DNA of 64,000 nucleotides from Pseudobutyrivibrio xylanivorans (GCF_008935055.1 NZ_CP043028.1:2696501-2760500); one strand, 5' to 3'; shown: positions 36,730-46,525, numbered from the stretch's first letter. Numbers and translations are program-made. Notes: generated from the letters alone by a model not told the origin.

Positions 36730-38016
36730 GTGTTTAATATTTATAAGGAATTTGGAATTTCAAATGAGGTATACAGTTTCGGTTCAAAAATCGTCTCTGG
36801 CCTTGATGATAGATTTAAGGAGATCGATGAGGTTGCTGAGTACAATCAGCTTAAGGTTTTAAAGGCAATGCAGGATAATAAGGTTGCTGCAGAATGCTTC
36901 AACACATCAACAGGTTATGGCTATGATGATGTGGGAAGAGATACCCTTGAAAAGGTGTATGCTTCCGTGTTCAAGGCTGAGGATGCCCTTGTTCGTCCTC
37001 AGATTACTTGCGGAACTCATGCACTTGCACTTGCTTTAATGAGTAACCTCCGACCAGGAGATGAGCTTTTATCACCTGTTGGAAAGCCATATGATACCCT
37101 TGAAGAGGTTATTGGAATTCGTCCTTCAAATGGTTCTTTAGCGGAATATGGAATTACTTATGCACAGGTTGATTTACTTTCTGATGGCGGCTTTGACTAT
37201 GATGGAATAAAAGCAGCAATCAATGAGCGCACAAAGCTTGTTACAATTCAGCGTTCTAAGGGCTATGCAAATCGTCCAACATTATCCGTTGAACAGATTG
37301 GTGATTTGATTTCATTCATCAAGGGAATCAAACCAGATATCATCTGTATGGTTGATAATTGCTACGGGGAGTTCGTTGAGAAGATTGAGCCTACCGAAGT
37401 TGGCGCTGATATGTGCGTCGGTTCTTTGATTAAAAATCCAGGTGGTGGTCTTGCTCCAATTGGAGGCTATATTGTTGGTACTAAGGCTTGTGTTGAAAAT
37501 GCTGCTCACAGACTTACATCACCTGGACTTGGAAAAGAGGTTGGGGCTTCTCTTGGCATTATGCAGTCCTTCTATCAGGGATTTTTCCTTGCACCTACAG
37601 TTGTGGCTGGAGCTCTTAAGGGTGCTATTTTTGCCGCAAATATTTTCGAGAAGCTTGGTTTCCTTTGCATCCCAAATTCAACTGAGCCTAGATATGATAT
37701 TATTCAGGCAGTTTCATTCCTCAAGCCAGAGGGGCTTATTGCTTTCTGTGAGGGAATTCAGGCAGCTGCTCCAGTAGATTCTTATGTTACACCAGAGCCA
37801 TGGGATATGCCTGGTTATGATTCACAGGTTATTATGGCAGCTGGCGCTTTTGTTCAGGGTTCATCAATTGAACTTTCTGCAGATGGTCCCCTTAGAGCAC
37901 CTTACACAGCATTTTTCCAGGGTGGTCTTACTTGGAATCATGCCAAGATTGGTATTCTTAAGGCGACTCAGAAACTTGTAGACGCTTGCCTTGTGAACCC
38001 TAGTGAACTGTGCTAA
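36730..38016 (+). CDS. PLP-dependent enzyme of the aluminium-resistance/methionine gamma-lyase-like family (YnbB)
   Basis: This 428-residue protein matches the COG4100/YnbB family, a fold-type I PLP enzyme often found next to miaA and glnR in Firmicutes. Visible features are RPQITCGTHALALALMSNLRPGDELL (core GTHALALAL), VTIQRSKGYANRP, and the PLP lysine region IKNPGGGLAPIGGYIVGT. The start is probably the GTG at 36730, with GAAAGGAAT about ten bases upstream. A possible alternative is the ATG at 36688, which would overlap miaA by 41 bases. The substrate is unknown. Its annotation as 'aluminium resistance' comes from a distant homologue. Confidence 0.9.
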   Translation: MFNIYKEFGISNEVYSFGSKIVSGLDDRFKEIDEVAEYNQLKVLKAMQDNKVAAECFNTSTGYGYDDVGRDTLEKVYASVFKAEDALVRPQITCGTHALALALMSNLRPGDELLSPVGKPYDTLEEVIGIRPSNGSLAEYGITYAQVDLLSDGGFDYDGIKAAINERTKLVTIQRSKGYANRPTLSVEQIGDLISFIKGIKPDIICMVDNCYGEFVEKIEPTEVGADMCVGSLIKNPGGGLAPIGGYIVGTKACVENAAHRLTSPGLGKEVGASLGIMQSFYQGFFLAPTVVAGALKGAIFAANIFEKLGFLCIPNSTEPRYDIIQAVSFLKPEGLIAFCEGIQAAAPVDSYVTPEPWDMPGYDSQVIMAAGAFVQGSSIELSADGPLRAPYTAFFQGGLTWNHAKIGILKATQKLVDACLVNPSELC

Positions 38017-38061
38017 ACTTAAATTTATTGAAGTTTATAATTATTATATTGGAGGAATGTT

Positions 38062-39075
38062 ATGCCAAACTCTTTTGGAATTGATATAGGAACACAAAAT
38101 TTAAAAATTTTCAGTGGTGCAGACAGCTCAATTACCAACATCAAAAATACAATCGCCATTGTTAATAAAAATCAAATGTATTCATACGGTGACGCTGCTT
38201 ATTCAATGTATGAGAAGGCTCCAGATACTATTCAGGTTTCATTCCCAATCGTTTCTGGTGTTATTGCAGATTTTGATAATATGCAGACCATGCTTTTTGA
38301 GGTTCTCGAGAGAGACCTTAAGGGTAAGATTAAGGGTTCTGATATTGTAGTTGCTGTTCCAACTGATATTACAGAAGTTGAAAAAAAAGCATTCTCTGAT
38401 TTGTTTACCAAAACAAAGAATAAGCCACATTCTATCCGTGTTTGCGAGAAGCCAATCGCAAGTGCCATTGGTTTAGGACTTGATGTTTCTGAGCCTACTG
38501 GTGTTATGGTTGTTGATTTAGGTGCAGATACTACAGAAATCTCTGTTATTTCTCTCGGCGGTCTTGTACTTTCTGAGCTTCTTCCATTTGGAGGCAATCA
38601 GATTGATGAGTCTATCGTTACTCACCTTAAGAGAAACTACAATCTCGTTATTGGTCAGAAGACTGCAAAGCAGTTGAAGGAAGAAATCGGTTCAGCTGCA
38701 GAAGGCAGAGGAGAGAAGCTCACTGTTGTAGGTCGTGATGTGGTAAGCGGACTTCCTATCGAAATGGAAATCGAGAGCGACGTGATTTACACAGCTATCA
38801 AGGCTGATCTTGAGAGCTTCTGCACAAATGTAAAGCTTATTTTGGAGAAGGTTCCACCAGAGCTTGCAAAGGATATCGTACATTCTGGTATTTACCTTAC
38901 AGGTGGCACATCTCAGCTTAACAGACTTACAGATTTATTCTCTGAGGTTACAAACATCAAGGTTAATGCCTTTGATGATCCTCAGGAGTCATGCGTCCGT
39001 GGCCTTGGTTCTGTACTTACAGACACCAAGTTTAAGCAGTACGGATACAGCATGAAGACACGAATTTTTAAATAA
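38062..39075 (+). CDS. mreB: Rod shape-determining protein MreB (divergent)
   Basis: MreB is a bacterial actin that moves with the elongasome and sets rod width. The 337-residue protein has the phosphate-1 loop FGIDIGTQNLKIF, phosphate-2 VMVVDLGADTTEISVI (~150) and the adenosine loop YLTGGTSQLNRL (~293-304), giving a normal actin fold. Sequence details are divergent from the textbook MreB (for example the N-terminal strand), which is common in cell-wall clusters of Lachnospiraceae. Strong ribosome site (TTGGAGGAATGTT). It opens a cluster with mreC, mreD and a class B PBP. Confidence 0.92.
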   Translation: MPNSFGIDIGTQNLKIFSGADSSITNIKNTIAIVNKNQMYSYGDAAYSMYEKAPDTIQVSFPIVSGVIADFDNMQTMLFEVLERDLKGKIKGSDIVVAVPTDITEVEKKAFSDLFTKTKNKPHSIRVCEKPIASAIGLGLDVSEPTGVMVVDLGADTTEISVISLGGLVLSELLPFGGNQIDESIVTHLKRNYNLVIGQKTAKQLKEEIGSAAEGRGEKLTVVGRDVVSGLPIEMEIESDVIYTAIKADLESFCTNVKLILEKVPPELAKDIVHSGIYLTGGTSQLNRLTDLFSEVTNIKVNAFDDPQESCVRGLGSVLTDTKFKQYGYSMKTRIFK

Positions 39076-39090
39076 TATTGATGAGGTTAT

Positions 39091-39954
39091 ATGAGACAGA
39101 GAAAAGCAAATGGTGGCATACCAAGTAAATATCTTCTCACGTTTTTATCGATTGTTTGTATAATGCTTTTATTCTTTAGTTATTCCACTGGTTTTTCCGG
39201 TGGTCCGCTGGAGACTATTGCCAATCATATTTTCATTCCTATGCAAAAGGGTATTGATTATATTGGAAGTACAATTGCTATTTCTTCGGCTGACACAAAG
39301 ACAAAAGAACAGCTAATCGCTGAAAACGAGGAACTTCAAGAGCAGGTTAATACTCTTAACGATAAAATTAAAAGCTATGAGCTTAAAATGAGCGAGCTTG
39401 ATGAGCTTCAGAAGCTTTATGAGCTGGATCAATCATATTTAGATTACGATACAACAGGTGCCAGAATAATTGGAAAGAGCACCTCTAACTGGTTTAATAC
39501 CTTTACAATTGATAAGGGTTCCAAAGATGGAATTCAGGTAAATATGAATGTTATTGCTGACGGAGGATTAGTTGGTATTGTTTCTTCGGTTGGAGATTCC
39601 TATGCAGTTGTCAGAGCAATTATTGATGATACTGCAAATGTAAGCGCTACAATTTCTTCTACTGAGGACAATTGTATCGTTTCGGGTAGTCTTGAGAATA
39701 TGACTGCCAGCAATGTAATCAACTATTCAAATCTTGCTGACAGCGATAATAAGGTTGCAATCGGTGATGTGGTTGTTACTTCAAATATTTCAGACAAATA
39801 TCTTCCTGGTCTTTTAATTGGCTATGTTTCATCAGTTAATCTTGATGAAAATGATTTGTCAAAGTCTGGCACAATTACGCCTGTAGTTGATTTTAAACAT
39901 TTGTCAGACGTGCTTGTTATTAAGCAATTGAAGGAGTCTTACAAGAGTGAGTAA
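39091..39954 (+). CDS. mreC: Rod shape-determining protein MreC
   Basis: MreC is a single-pass membrane protein that links MreB to PBP2 and the SEDS polymerase. The 287-residue protein has an N-terminal membrane segment (~13-33), a coiled coil (~70-110: AENEELQEQVNTLNDKIKSYELK), then the beta-barrel domain (~125-275: ARIIGKSTSNWFNTFTIDKGSKDGI). Length and order are standard. The ATG follows TGAGGTTAT. mreD starts within its last codons. Confidence 0.93.
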   Translation: MRQRKANGGIPSKYLLTFLSIVCIMLLFFSYSTGFSGGPLETIANHIFIPMQKGIDYIGSTIAISSADTKTKEQLIAENEELQEQVNTLNDKIKSYELKMSELDELQKLYELDQSYLDYDTTGARIIGKSTSNWFNTFTIDKGSKDGIQVNMNVIADGGLVGIVSSVGDSYAVVRAIIDDTANVSATISSTEDNCIVSGSLENMTASNVINYSNLADSDNKVAIGDVVVTSNISDKYLPGLLIGYVSSVNLDENDLSKSGTITPVVDFKHLSDVLVIKQLKESYKSE

Positions 39955-40492
39955 TTTTAAGCACTATTTTAAAAGAATATTGATAGTAGCACTTGTCATT
40001 TATGTAAGCTTTCTTCTGCAGACAAGTGTTTTTTCAAGATACAGACTTGCAGGAGTAACTCCTAATATTTTAATTTGTGTTGTATCGACTTATGGTTTTA
40101 TGAAAGGTAGAAGACATGGCATTATCATTGGATTTTGCACCGGTCTTTTACTGGATATTTTTTCTGGATCATTGTTTGGCGCTTATGCATTGATTTATAT
40201 GTATATAGGTGTACTTAATGGTCTTTTCAGGAAACAATTCTTCGGTGATGATTTGCGACTTCCTTTAATTCTTATAGGCGCAAGCGACCTTATCTATGGG
40301 CTTGCATCTTATGTCGTATTTTTTGTTATCAGATCTCAGTATTCGTTTTCCTTTTATTTTATGAATATTATTTTGCCTGAGGTTGTTTACACATTACTTG
40401 TTTCTATTTTTGTTTATTACGCTATTCTGTACATAAACAATTGGATCGAAAAACTGGAAAAGAAAGGTTCTGATAGAATTGGAAATTATTAA
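39947..40492 (+). CDS. mreD: Rod shape-determining protein MreD
   Basis: MreD is a small polytopic membrane protein of the elongasome. The 181-residue protein begins at a GTG (MSNFKHYFKR) overlapping mreC by 8 bases, which implies coupled translation. It has about five membrane segments, the feature VTPNILICVVSTYGFMKGRRHGIIIGFCTGLLLDIFSG (core PNILICVVSTYGFMKG) being typical. Sequence conservation in MreD is low, so position between mreC and PBP2 is strong support. PBP2 starts inside its end. Confidence 0.9.
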   Translation: MSNFKHYFKRILIVALVIYVSFLLQTSVFSRYRLAGVTPNILICVVSTYGFMKGRRHGIIIGFCTGLLLDIFSGSLFGAYALIYMYIGVLNGLFRKQFFGDDLRLPLILIGASDLIYGLASYVVFFVIRSQYSFSFYFMNIILPEVVYTLLVSIFVYYAILYINNWIEKLEKKGSDRIGNY

Positions 40493-43328
40493 GGACTTTT
40501 TTGTAAATGCATTTTCTTCACGTATTCGCGTGGTATCAGTGGTGTTTGGCTTTTTCGCCGCTGTCCTTATTTCACGTCTTTTTTATTTGCAGATTATTAA
40601 CGGTAGCGAATATCAAGACAACTATAATCTTAAACTAGAGAAAACTGAATCAATCGCCGCTACACGTGGCAATATTTTTGATAGAAATGGAAACCTGTTG
40701 GCTTATAATGAGCTGGTTTATGCTGTTACTATTCAGGATAATGGTGTCTATTCTAGCAAAAAGGAGAGAAGTAAATCTCTTAATTCAGAGATTGCTACAA
40801 TCATCACTAAGCTTGAAAAGAATGGTGATTCAATCGATAATAGCTTTCCAATAGTTATTGACTCTTCGGGGAATTATCAATTTATGTATTCTGGTAATAC
40901 CCTTCAGAGATTTCGTGCAGATATCTTTGGAAAGACAAGCATAGACGATTTGGAATACAATGAGAAGCTTGGATTTGACGAGGCTACTGCTACTCCGGAT
41001 CAGATTATAGATTATCTGCAAGGCGAAAAGGTCTATAACATTTCTGATGAATACAATAAAAAGCTTCGTTATGAAATAATGGTTGTACGCTACAACATGG
41101 GCCAGAATTCATATCAGAAGTATATCTCCACTGTAATCGCTTCTGATATTTCTGAGGAGTCTGTAGCATTCATCGAAGAAAATGTTAATGAGCTTACAGG
41201 TGTAGCTGTTGAGCAGAAATCTCTTCGCAGATATACTGACAGCGAATATTTTGCCCATATTATCGGCTACACTGGACAGATTTCTACTGATGAATATAAG
41301 GAGCGTTCAGCCACTGATGATACCGTAGATACTAATGATGTTGTTGGTAAATCCGGTATCGAAAAATACATGAATGATTATCTGTCAGGTACAAAGGGGC
41401 ATGAGACACTTTATGTAGACAGTGTAGGAAATACAATTGCAAAGGGAGATTACTTGGCAGCTGTTTCTGGAAACGATGTATATCTGTCTATTGATATGGA
41501 TTTACAGAAAGCAGCTTACATTCTTCTTGAGCAGGAGATTGCCGGCATTCTTTATTCAAAAATTTCAAATATAAAGGAATATAATGCATCAGAGCACGCA
41601 TCATCATCAGATGTAGTAGTTCCAATATATGATGTTTACTATTCTCTTATTGGAAATGGAATAATTGATACTAACGCATTTAAGGATGAAAATGCTTCTG
41701 CTACAGAAAAGGCTGTACTTAGCGCTTTTGAGACTAAACAGAAGGCTGTTTTATCTACACTTAAATCACAGCTTACTGTAAATAACGAAGTTATCTACAG
41801 TGATTTACCTAGAGAGTATCAGGCGTACTCAACATATATCGTTACAAAGCTTAAAAGTCTTGGAATTTTTGACTCATCGCTCATTGATACATCTTCAGAT
41901 GTTCAGACAAGCTGGACTTCAGAGCAGATGGCTGTAAATAAGTATTTAATTTACGCTATAGAGCAGAACTGGATTGATATTACAAAGTATGAAACAGAAG
42001 CGAAGTATGCTGATACTGAAGAATTATATAATGATCTTGTAGATTATGTTATCGACTATCTTTCAAATGATAAGAGTTTCCAGAATCTAATTTATAAGTA
42101 TTTGATTTTGGATGATGGCATATCAGGTTCTCAGCTTTGTTTGATATTATATGATCAGGGAGTTCTTGCCGAGGATGAGGAATCATATCAGGCACTATCA
42201 AGTGGAAGAATATCTTCTTATGAGTTCCTGCGTTCTAAGATTAAGAGCCTTGAGCTCACTCCTGGACAGATTGCCTTAGATCCATGCTCAGGTTCTACTG
42301 TAATTCTTGATACCAAGACTGGCGAGGTTTTGGCAATGGTTACGTATCCTGGCTACGACAATAACAAGCTTGCTAACTCTGTTGATGCTGATTATTATTC
42401 GTACCTTACAAATAGTGCAGCCAATCCTTTGTATAACTATGCTACACAGCAGAGAACTGCGCCTGGTTCTACCTTCAAGATTGTCAGCTCTACAGCAGGT
42501 CTTGCAGAAAATGTTATTACAACAACTTCTGAAATTACCGACCTTGGTCAGTACACAAAGGTGTCTAATAAGCCTAAGTGTTGGATTTATCCAAGCAATC
42601 ACGGTAGCATCAATGTTTCTGAGGCTATTAGAGATTCTTGTAACTACTTCTTCTACGAAGTAGGTTGGAGGCTTGCCGGAGGCGATGGCAATTACGATGA
42701 TATTAAGGGTATTGACAATATCCAAAAATACGCATCCCTTTATGGTTTGGATGAGATAACGGGTATCGAGGTAGAAGAGAACTCTCCTCATATGGCCACA
42801 GAATACCCTGTCATGGCGGCAATTGGTCAGTCAGATAACAACTATACTACAGTTGGTCTTGCACGCTATGCTGCAGCAATTGCCAGCAGAGGAACGGTAT
42901 ACAACCTTACACTTTTGGATAGCGTAAGGGATTCTGAGGGTAATGTTCTTGAGAGCTATAGTCCATCAGTACGAAATCAGGTTGACGTTCTTAATGGTGG
43001 CCAGTGGGATGCTATTCATTATGGTATGAGAATGGTAGTTGAGTCCCTTTCATCTTTCAACAATTTTTCTGTTGAGGTTGCTGGAAAGACCGGTACTGCC
43101 CAGCAGGTTAAGAGCAGACCAAACCACGCTTTATTTATTGGTTTTGCTCCATATAATGATCCAGAAGTAGCTATTGCAACCCGTATTGCTTACGGATATA
43201 CATCTCACAACGCAGCGGCTGTTTCAAAGGATATTTTATCTTACTACTTTGGTGTTTCTTCAACTGAAGAGCTTCTTAGTGGTGAGGCAAATACTGTATC
43301 AGATTCTGAAAATGAGTTTACAGACTAG
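40479..43328 (+). CDS. mrdA: Penicillin-binding protein 2 (class B transpeptidase), with large insertion
   Basis: PBP2 crosslinks new peptidoglycan during side-wall growth with the SEDS polymerase RodA. It begins at a TTG overlapping mreD by 14 bases, after AAAGG. A single membrane helix (~15-35) precedes the PBP dimerisation domain (~55-340, with ATRGNIFDRNGNLLAYNE). The active-site motifs are GSTFKI (Ser664, Lys667), SCNYF and KTGTAQ (Lys870). It is 949 residues long, about 250 more than classic PBP2, because ~230 extra residues lie at ~365-595 between the two main domains. These are acidic and helical. Similar long PBP2s are reported in Clostridia, but the insert's role is not known. Confidence 0.92.
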   Translation: MEIIKDFFVNAFSSRIRVVSVVFGFFAAVLISRLFYLQIINGSEYQDNYNLKLEKTESIAATRGNIFDRNGNLLAYNELVYAVTIQDNGVYSSKKERSKSLNSEIATIITKLEKNGDSIDNSFPIVIDSSGNYQFMYSGNTLQRFRADIFGKTSIDDLEYNEKLGFDEATATPDQIIDYLQGEKVYNISDEYNKKLRYEIMVVRYNMGQNSYQKYISTVIASDISEESVAFIEENVNELTGVAVEQKSLRRYTDSEYFAHIIGYTGQISTDEYKERSATDDTVDTNDVVGKSGIEKYMNDYLSGTKGHETLYVDSVGNTIAKGDYLAAVSGNDVYLSIDMDLQKAAYILLEQEIAGILYSKISNIKEYNASEHASSSDVVVPIYDVYYSLIGNGIIDTNAFKDENASATEKAVLSAFETKQKAVLSTLKSQLTVNNEVIYSDLPREYQAYSTYIVTKLKSLGIFDSSLIDTSSDVQTSWTSEQMAVNKYLIYAIEQNWIDITKYETEAKYADTEELYNDLVDYVIDYLSNDKSFQNLIYKYLILDDGISGSQLCLILYDQGVLAEDEESYQALSSGRISSYEFLRSKIKSLELTPGQIALDPCSGSTVILDTKTGEVLAMVTYPGYDNNKLANSVDADYYSYLTNSAANPLYNYATQQRTAPGSTFKIVSSTAGLAENVITTTSEITDLGQYTKVSNKPKCWIYPSNHGSINVSEAIRDSCNYFFYEVGWRLAGGDGNYDDIKGIDNIQKYASLYGLDEITGIEVEENSPHMATEYPVMAAIGQSDNNYTTVGLARYAAAIASRGTVYNLTLLDSVRDSEGNVLESYSPSVRNQVDVLNGGQWDAIHYGMRMVVESLSSFNNFSVEVAGKTGTAQQVKSRPNHALFIGFAPYNDPEVAIATRIAYGYTSHNAAAVSKDILSYYFGVSSTEELLSGEANTVSDSENEFTD

Positions 43329-43360
43329 TTATAAAATCATCAAAAGTGGGAGGCTTTGTT

Positions 43361-44044
43361 TTGAGTAACGATCCAGTTGTATTAAAAAGTAATAAATATG
43401 GTTTGTCATTGCAGCTTGATGCAACAATTCCTTTTGAGGATTTAGTTAGAGCTATATGTGAGAAATTTGCCAAATCAGCAGACTTCTTTGGCGAAACCGA
43501 AATGATTCTCGAAACCTTCGGAAGAGAGCTCACAACAGACGAAGGGCTTGTTATTATTCAGGCTATAGAGCTCAATTCTAAAATTAAGGTTATTCTTTTA
43601 AATGAGAATAATGAATATAAGGATACCCGTATGCTTGGAGAAATTGATCGGTTTTATACTGATGAAATCTTTGAAAACGCCAAGATCATAAGGGGGTCCG
43701 TTTCAAAGAGTGATCAGGTTACTTCGGACTCTAGCATTATTATCCTTGGAGATGTTAAGTCAAAGGCTTCAGTTAGAGCAAAAGGAAATGTTATTGTTTT
43801 AGGTCGCTTGGAAGGAAGCTGTCATGCTGGCTACCCTGACAACACTGGTTGCTATATTGTGGCAGGAGAATTAAATTCCCAGAATGTTCAGATTGGAACA
43901 GTTTCTGGTGAGATTACTTATCAGGAAAAATGGTCCCTTCGTGTTAGACGCTCGAAAGAAGAGCCCGTTGGTATTTCTGTTTGGAATCATGAATTATTAT
44001 CTGAACCACTTAGCAGTGGCCTGTTAAAAAGGATTAAGAATTAA
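43361..44044 (+). CDS. minC: Septum site-determining protein MinC
   Basis: MinC blocks FtsZ ring formation away from midcell. The TTG at 43361 is chosen because GGGAGG lies seven bases before it; a GTG at 43346 lies at the ribosome site itself. The 227-residue product has the N-terminal MinC_N region (~1-110) and the C-terminal right-handed beta helix (~120-220: GDVKSKASVRAKGNVIVLGRLEGSCHAG, core NVIVLGRLEGSCHAG), the part that binds MinD. No minD or minE follows: the next gene is a SEDS protein whose ATG overlaps the minC stop. Orphan MinC at this site is unusual. Confidence 0.9.
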   Translation: MSNDPVVLKSNKYGLSLQLDATIPFEDLVRAICEKFAKSADFFGETEMILETFGRELTTDEGLVIIQAIELNSKIKVILLNENNEYKDTRMLGEIDRFYTDEIFENAKIIRGSVSKSDQVTSDSSIIILGDVKSKASVRAKGNVIVLGRLEGSCHAGYPDNTGCYIVAGELNSQNVQIGTVSGEITYQEKWSLRVRRSKEEPVGISVWNHELLSEPLSSGLLKRIKN

Positions 44045-45159
44045 TGTTTCACAATTATAAATTTAAAAATCTTGATATTAAATTAATATTGGCGGTCATT
44101 GCTTTGACCATTATCGGAATTTTTGTTATCGGTTCTGCCAATGAATCAAACCAACAAAAGCAGATTCTGGGAATGATTTTAGGTATAATAGTAATGAGTG
44201 TAATGGCAATTATTGACTACGATTTTATTTTGCATTTCCATTGGCTTTTTTATGGAATGGTTATTGCATTGCTTACTTCCGTGCTTTTATTTGGTAGTGA
44301 ATCTGGTGGTGCTACCAGATGGATTGAGCTTGGTGTACGTTTTCAGCCATCGGAGCTCAGTAAAATACTGCTTATTTTATTTTTTTCATGGTTTTTAATG
44401 CTTCATGAAGAGGATATTAATAAGCCAAAAGTATTGGCCATGACCATAGGTTTATCGGCACTTCCGTTACTTTTAATAGAAAAAGAACCAGATTTATCAA
44501 CTACAATAGTCACAATGATGATTATTTGTGTTATGATGTTTGTAGTGGGATTAAGTTATAAATTAGTTGGAATTGTCCTTGGTATTTCAATTCCATCAAT
44601 TATTATCCTGCTTGTGCTTATCGCCAGAGATGGCCAGACCATTTTAAAGGAATATCAGGGCATTCGTATTTTGGCTTGGCTTAAGCCAGACAAATACCCT
44701 CAGAATTCATATCAGCAGCAGAATTCAATCATGGCAATTGGTTCTGGACAGCTGATGGGTAAAGGTCTTGGAAACGAAGCCTTTGACTCAGTTAAGAATG
44801 GAAACTATATTTCAGAGCCACATACCGATTTTATCTTTGCTGTTGCAGGTGAGGAATTAGGATTCGTTGGTTCTGCTTTAGTAATTATCCTTATTTTCTT
44901 CATTGCAATCGAGATTTTACTCATTGCTAAGAAAGCAAAGGATATTTCGGGGAAGCTCATTTGTGTAGGAATGGCTACACTTATTGGTTTTCAGAGTTTT
45001 GTAAATATTTGTGTAGTAACAGGATTGATGCCAAACACCGGTTTGCCACTTCCATTTGTTAGCTACGGACTTACCTCTTTGGTTACAGTCTATTTTGGTA
45101 TTGGTATTGTATTAAACGTTGGTCTTCAATCAAAAAATAATAACGGGAGGCTATTTTAA
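44044..45159 (+). CDS. rodA: SEDS family peptidoglycan polymerase (RodA/FtsW type)
   Basis: This 371-residue membrane protein has about ten hydrophobic segments and is the glycan polymerase that works with PBP2. Family features include GATRWIELGVRFQPSELSKILLILFFSWFL (core RWIELGVRFQPSEL), KPDKYPQNSYQQQNSIMAIGSGQ and FVSYGLTSLVTVYFGIGIVLNV (core PFVSYGLTS). In this cluster it is most likely RodA, the partner of the nearby PBP2. It starts on the last base of minC (TAATG) and is followed one base later by mgsA. Confidence 0.92.
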   Translation: MFHNYKFKNLDIKLILAVIALTIIGIFVIGSANESNQQKQILGMILGIIVMSVMAIIDYDFILHFHWLFYGMVIALLTSVLLFGSESGGATRWIELGVRFQPSELSKILLILFFSWFLMLHEEDINKPKVLAMTIGLSALPLLLIEKEPDLSTTIVTMMIICVMMFVVGLSYKLVGIVLGISIPSIIILLVLIARDGQTILKEYQGIRILAWLKPDKYPQNSYQQQNSIMAIGSGQLMGKGLGNEAFDSVKNGNYISEPHTDFIFAVAGEELGFVGSALVIILIFFIAIEILLIAKKAKDISGKLICVGMATLIGFQSFVNICVVTGLMPNTGLPLPFVSYGLTSLVTVYFGIGIVLNVGLQSKNNNGRLF

Positions 45160-45555
45160 ATGAACATTGGATTGGTAGCTCATGATTCCAAAAAGAAGCT
45201 TATGCAGAATTTCTGTATTGCTTACAGAGGAATACTTAGCAAAAATGACATTTTTGCCACTGGAACTACTGGAAGATTGGTGGAAGAGGTTACAAATCTT
45301 TCTGTTCACAAGTACCTTGCAGGACACCTTGGTGGTACACAGCAGTTAGGTGCTCAGATTGAGCAGAATGAGATTGATTTGGTTATATTCTTGAGAGATC
45401 CGCTTACTGTGAAATCTCATGAGCCAGATGTTAATAGCATTGTTCGTCTCTGTGATGCTCACAATATTCCACTTGCAACTAATCTTGCAACTGCTGAACT
45501 TCTCATTAAATCATTGGACAGAGGAGATCTTGAGTGGCGTGAAATGTACAAATAA
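45160..45555 (+). CDS. mgsA: Methylglyoxal synthase
   Basis: MgsA converts dihydroxyacetone phosphate to methylglyoxal and phosphate, a bypass used when phosphate is short. The 131-residue protein shows IGLVAHDSKKKLM, ATGTTGRLVEE (phosphate-binding), HLGGTQQLGAQI and DLVIFLRDPLTVKSHEPDV (core VIFLRDPL), as in the family. It directly follows the SEDS gene with no gap, so it appears to be in the cell-wall operon. The link with wall growth is not explained by chemistry and may be only operon context. Confidence 0.96.
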   Translation: MNIGLVAHDSKKKLMQNFCIAYRGILSKNDIFATGTTGRLVEEVTNLSVHKYLAGHLGGTQQLGAQIEQNEIDLVIFLRDPLTVKSHEPDVNSIVRLCDAHNIPLATNLATAELLIKSLDRGDLEWREMYK

Positions 45556-46525
45556 ACTATTGTCATTATTTCTTATAGGCGTTTCCTGCATATCACTGAT
45601 TGGTTGTGGCGCTGCAAAGGAAGAAGAGAGCGTTACAACGTATGATTTGTATGATACGTCTTTTTCTTATGGAATCACACATAATGGTGCCACCTCTGAT
45701 GTGGAGCTTTTTGCGAAAGAGCTTTGTGTTACTGGCAATGAGGATTTAGGCACCTCTGCAGTGGATTCCCAGGTTGCATCAGGTGCGGCTGCTTTTAATA
45801 TTACAGAACAGACCACTGTGTACGCACAGTCCGTTCATGAAAAGCTTTATCCTGCATCTACTACAAAAATCCTTACAGCATATATTGCTTGTATAAAAGG
45901 AAATCTAGACGATTATTACACCGTCAGTACGAATGCAGTTGATCAGGCTAGTGATTCTTCTGTAATCAATCTAAGGGCTGGTGATGTTATCACTTTAAGA
46001 GATTTGCTTTATGGGTTGATGCTTCGTTCAGGTAATGATGCTGCTGTTGCGATAGCAGAGGGGATAAGTGGGGATGTTGAAAGCTTTGCAGCCGAGATGA
46101 ATGCTACAGCAAAGGCATTAGGTGCTACAAATTCAAATTTCATTACCCCTAATGGACTTCATGATGAAAATCATTACACCACAGTCTATGATATGTATTT
46201 AATTTTGAATGCAGCCTTGGAAAACCAGGATTTCTACAATATCTTTACAGCTACAAGCTATACAGCAAATTATACTAGTGGCGGTGCAGCAAAGACTGCA
46301 GAGTGGCATACTACCAATCAGTATCTTACAGGAAAGGTAAATAAGCCATCTGGTTTTACTATCCTTGGAGGTAAGACTGGTACTACAGGTGCTGCTGGTT
46401 ATTGTTTGGTTCTACTTTCAGAAAATGAGGATGGAGATAAGATTATTTCTATAGTTTTTAACGCAGATTGTAGATCAAATCTGTACCTCTTAATGAATGA
46501 AATCCTTACAAATTACTGCACTTGA
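45539..46525 (+). CDS. D-alanyl-D-alanine carboxypeptidase (S11), lipoprotein
   Basis: The enzyme trims the terminal D-Ala of pentapeptides. The most plausible start is GTG 45539, overlapping mgsA; a TTG at 45530 is an alternative, both close to GAGGAG. The product of ~328 residues has a lipoprotein signal ending SCISLIGCG (Cys ~24) and a linker. The penicillin-binding fold has SxxK as PASTTK (Ser107, Lys110), RSGNDAAVAIAE (SxN) and GGKTGTTGAAGYC (KTG). The length is that of a PBP5-type catalytic domain without the C-terminal membrane anchor; the lipid at the N-terminus may replace it. Confidence 0.9.
   Translation: MKCTNKLLSLFLIGVSCISLIGCGAAKEEESVTTYDLYDTSFSYGITHNGATSDVELFAKELCVTGNEDLGTSAVDSQVASGAAAFNITEQTTVYAQSVHEKLYPASTTKILTAYIACIKGNLDDYYTVSTNAVDQASDSSVINLRAGDVITLRDLLYGLMLRSGNDAAVAIAEGISGDVESFAAEMNATAKALGATNSNFITPNGLHDENHYTTVYDMYLILNAALENQDFYNIFTATSYTANYTSGGAAKTAEWHTTNQYLTGKVNKPSGFTILGGKTGTTGAAGYCLVLLSENEDGDKIISIVFNADCRSNLYLLMNEILTNYCT

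Noticed and set aside
42288..42791. 167-residue minus-strand frame within PBP2
   Set aside because: It is the antisense of a well-defined transpeptidase and shows no family pattern or start signals.
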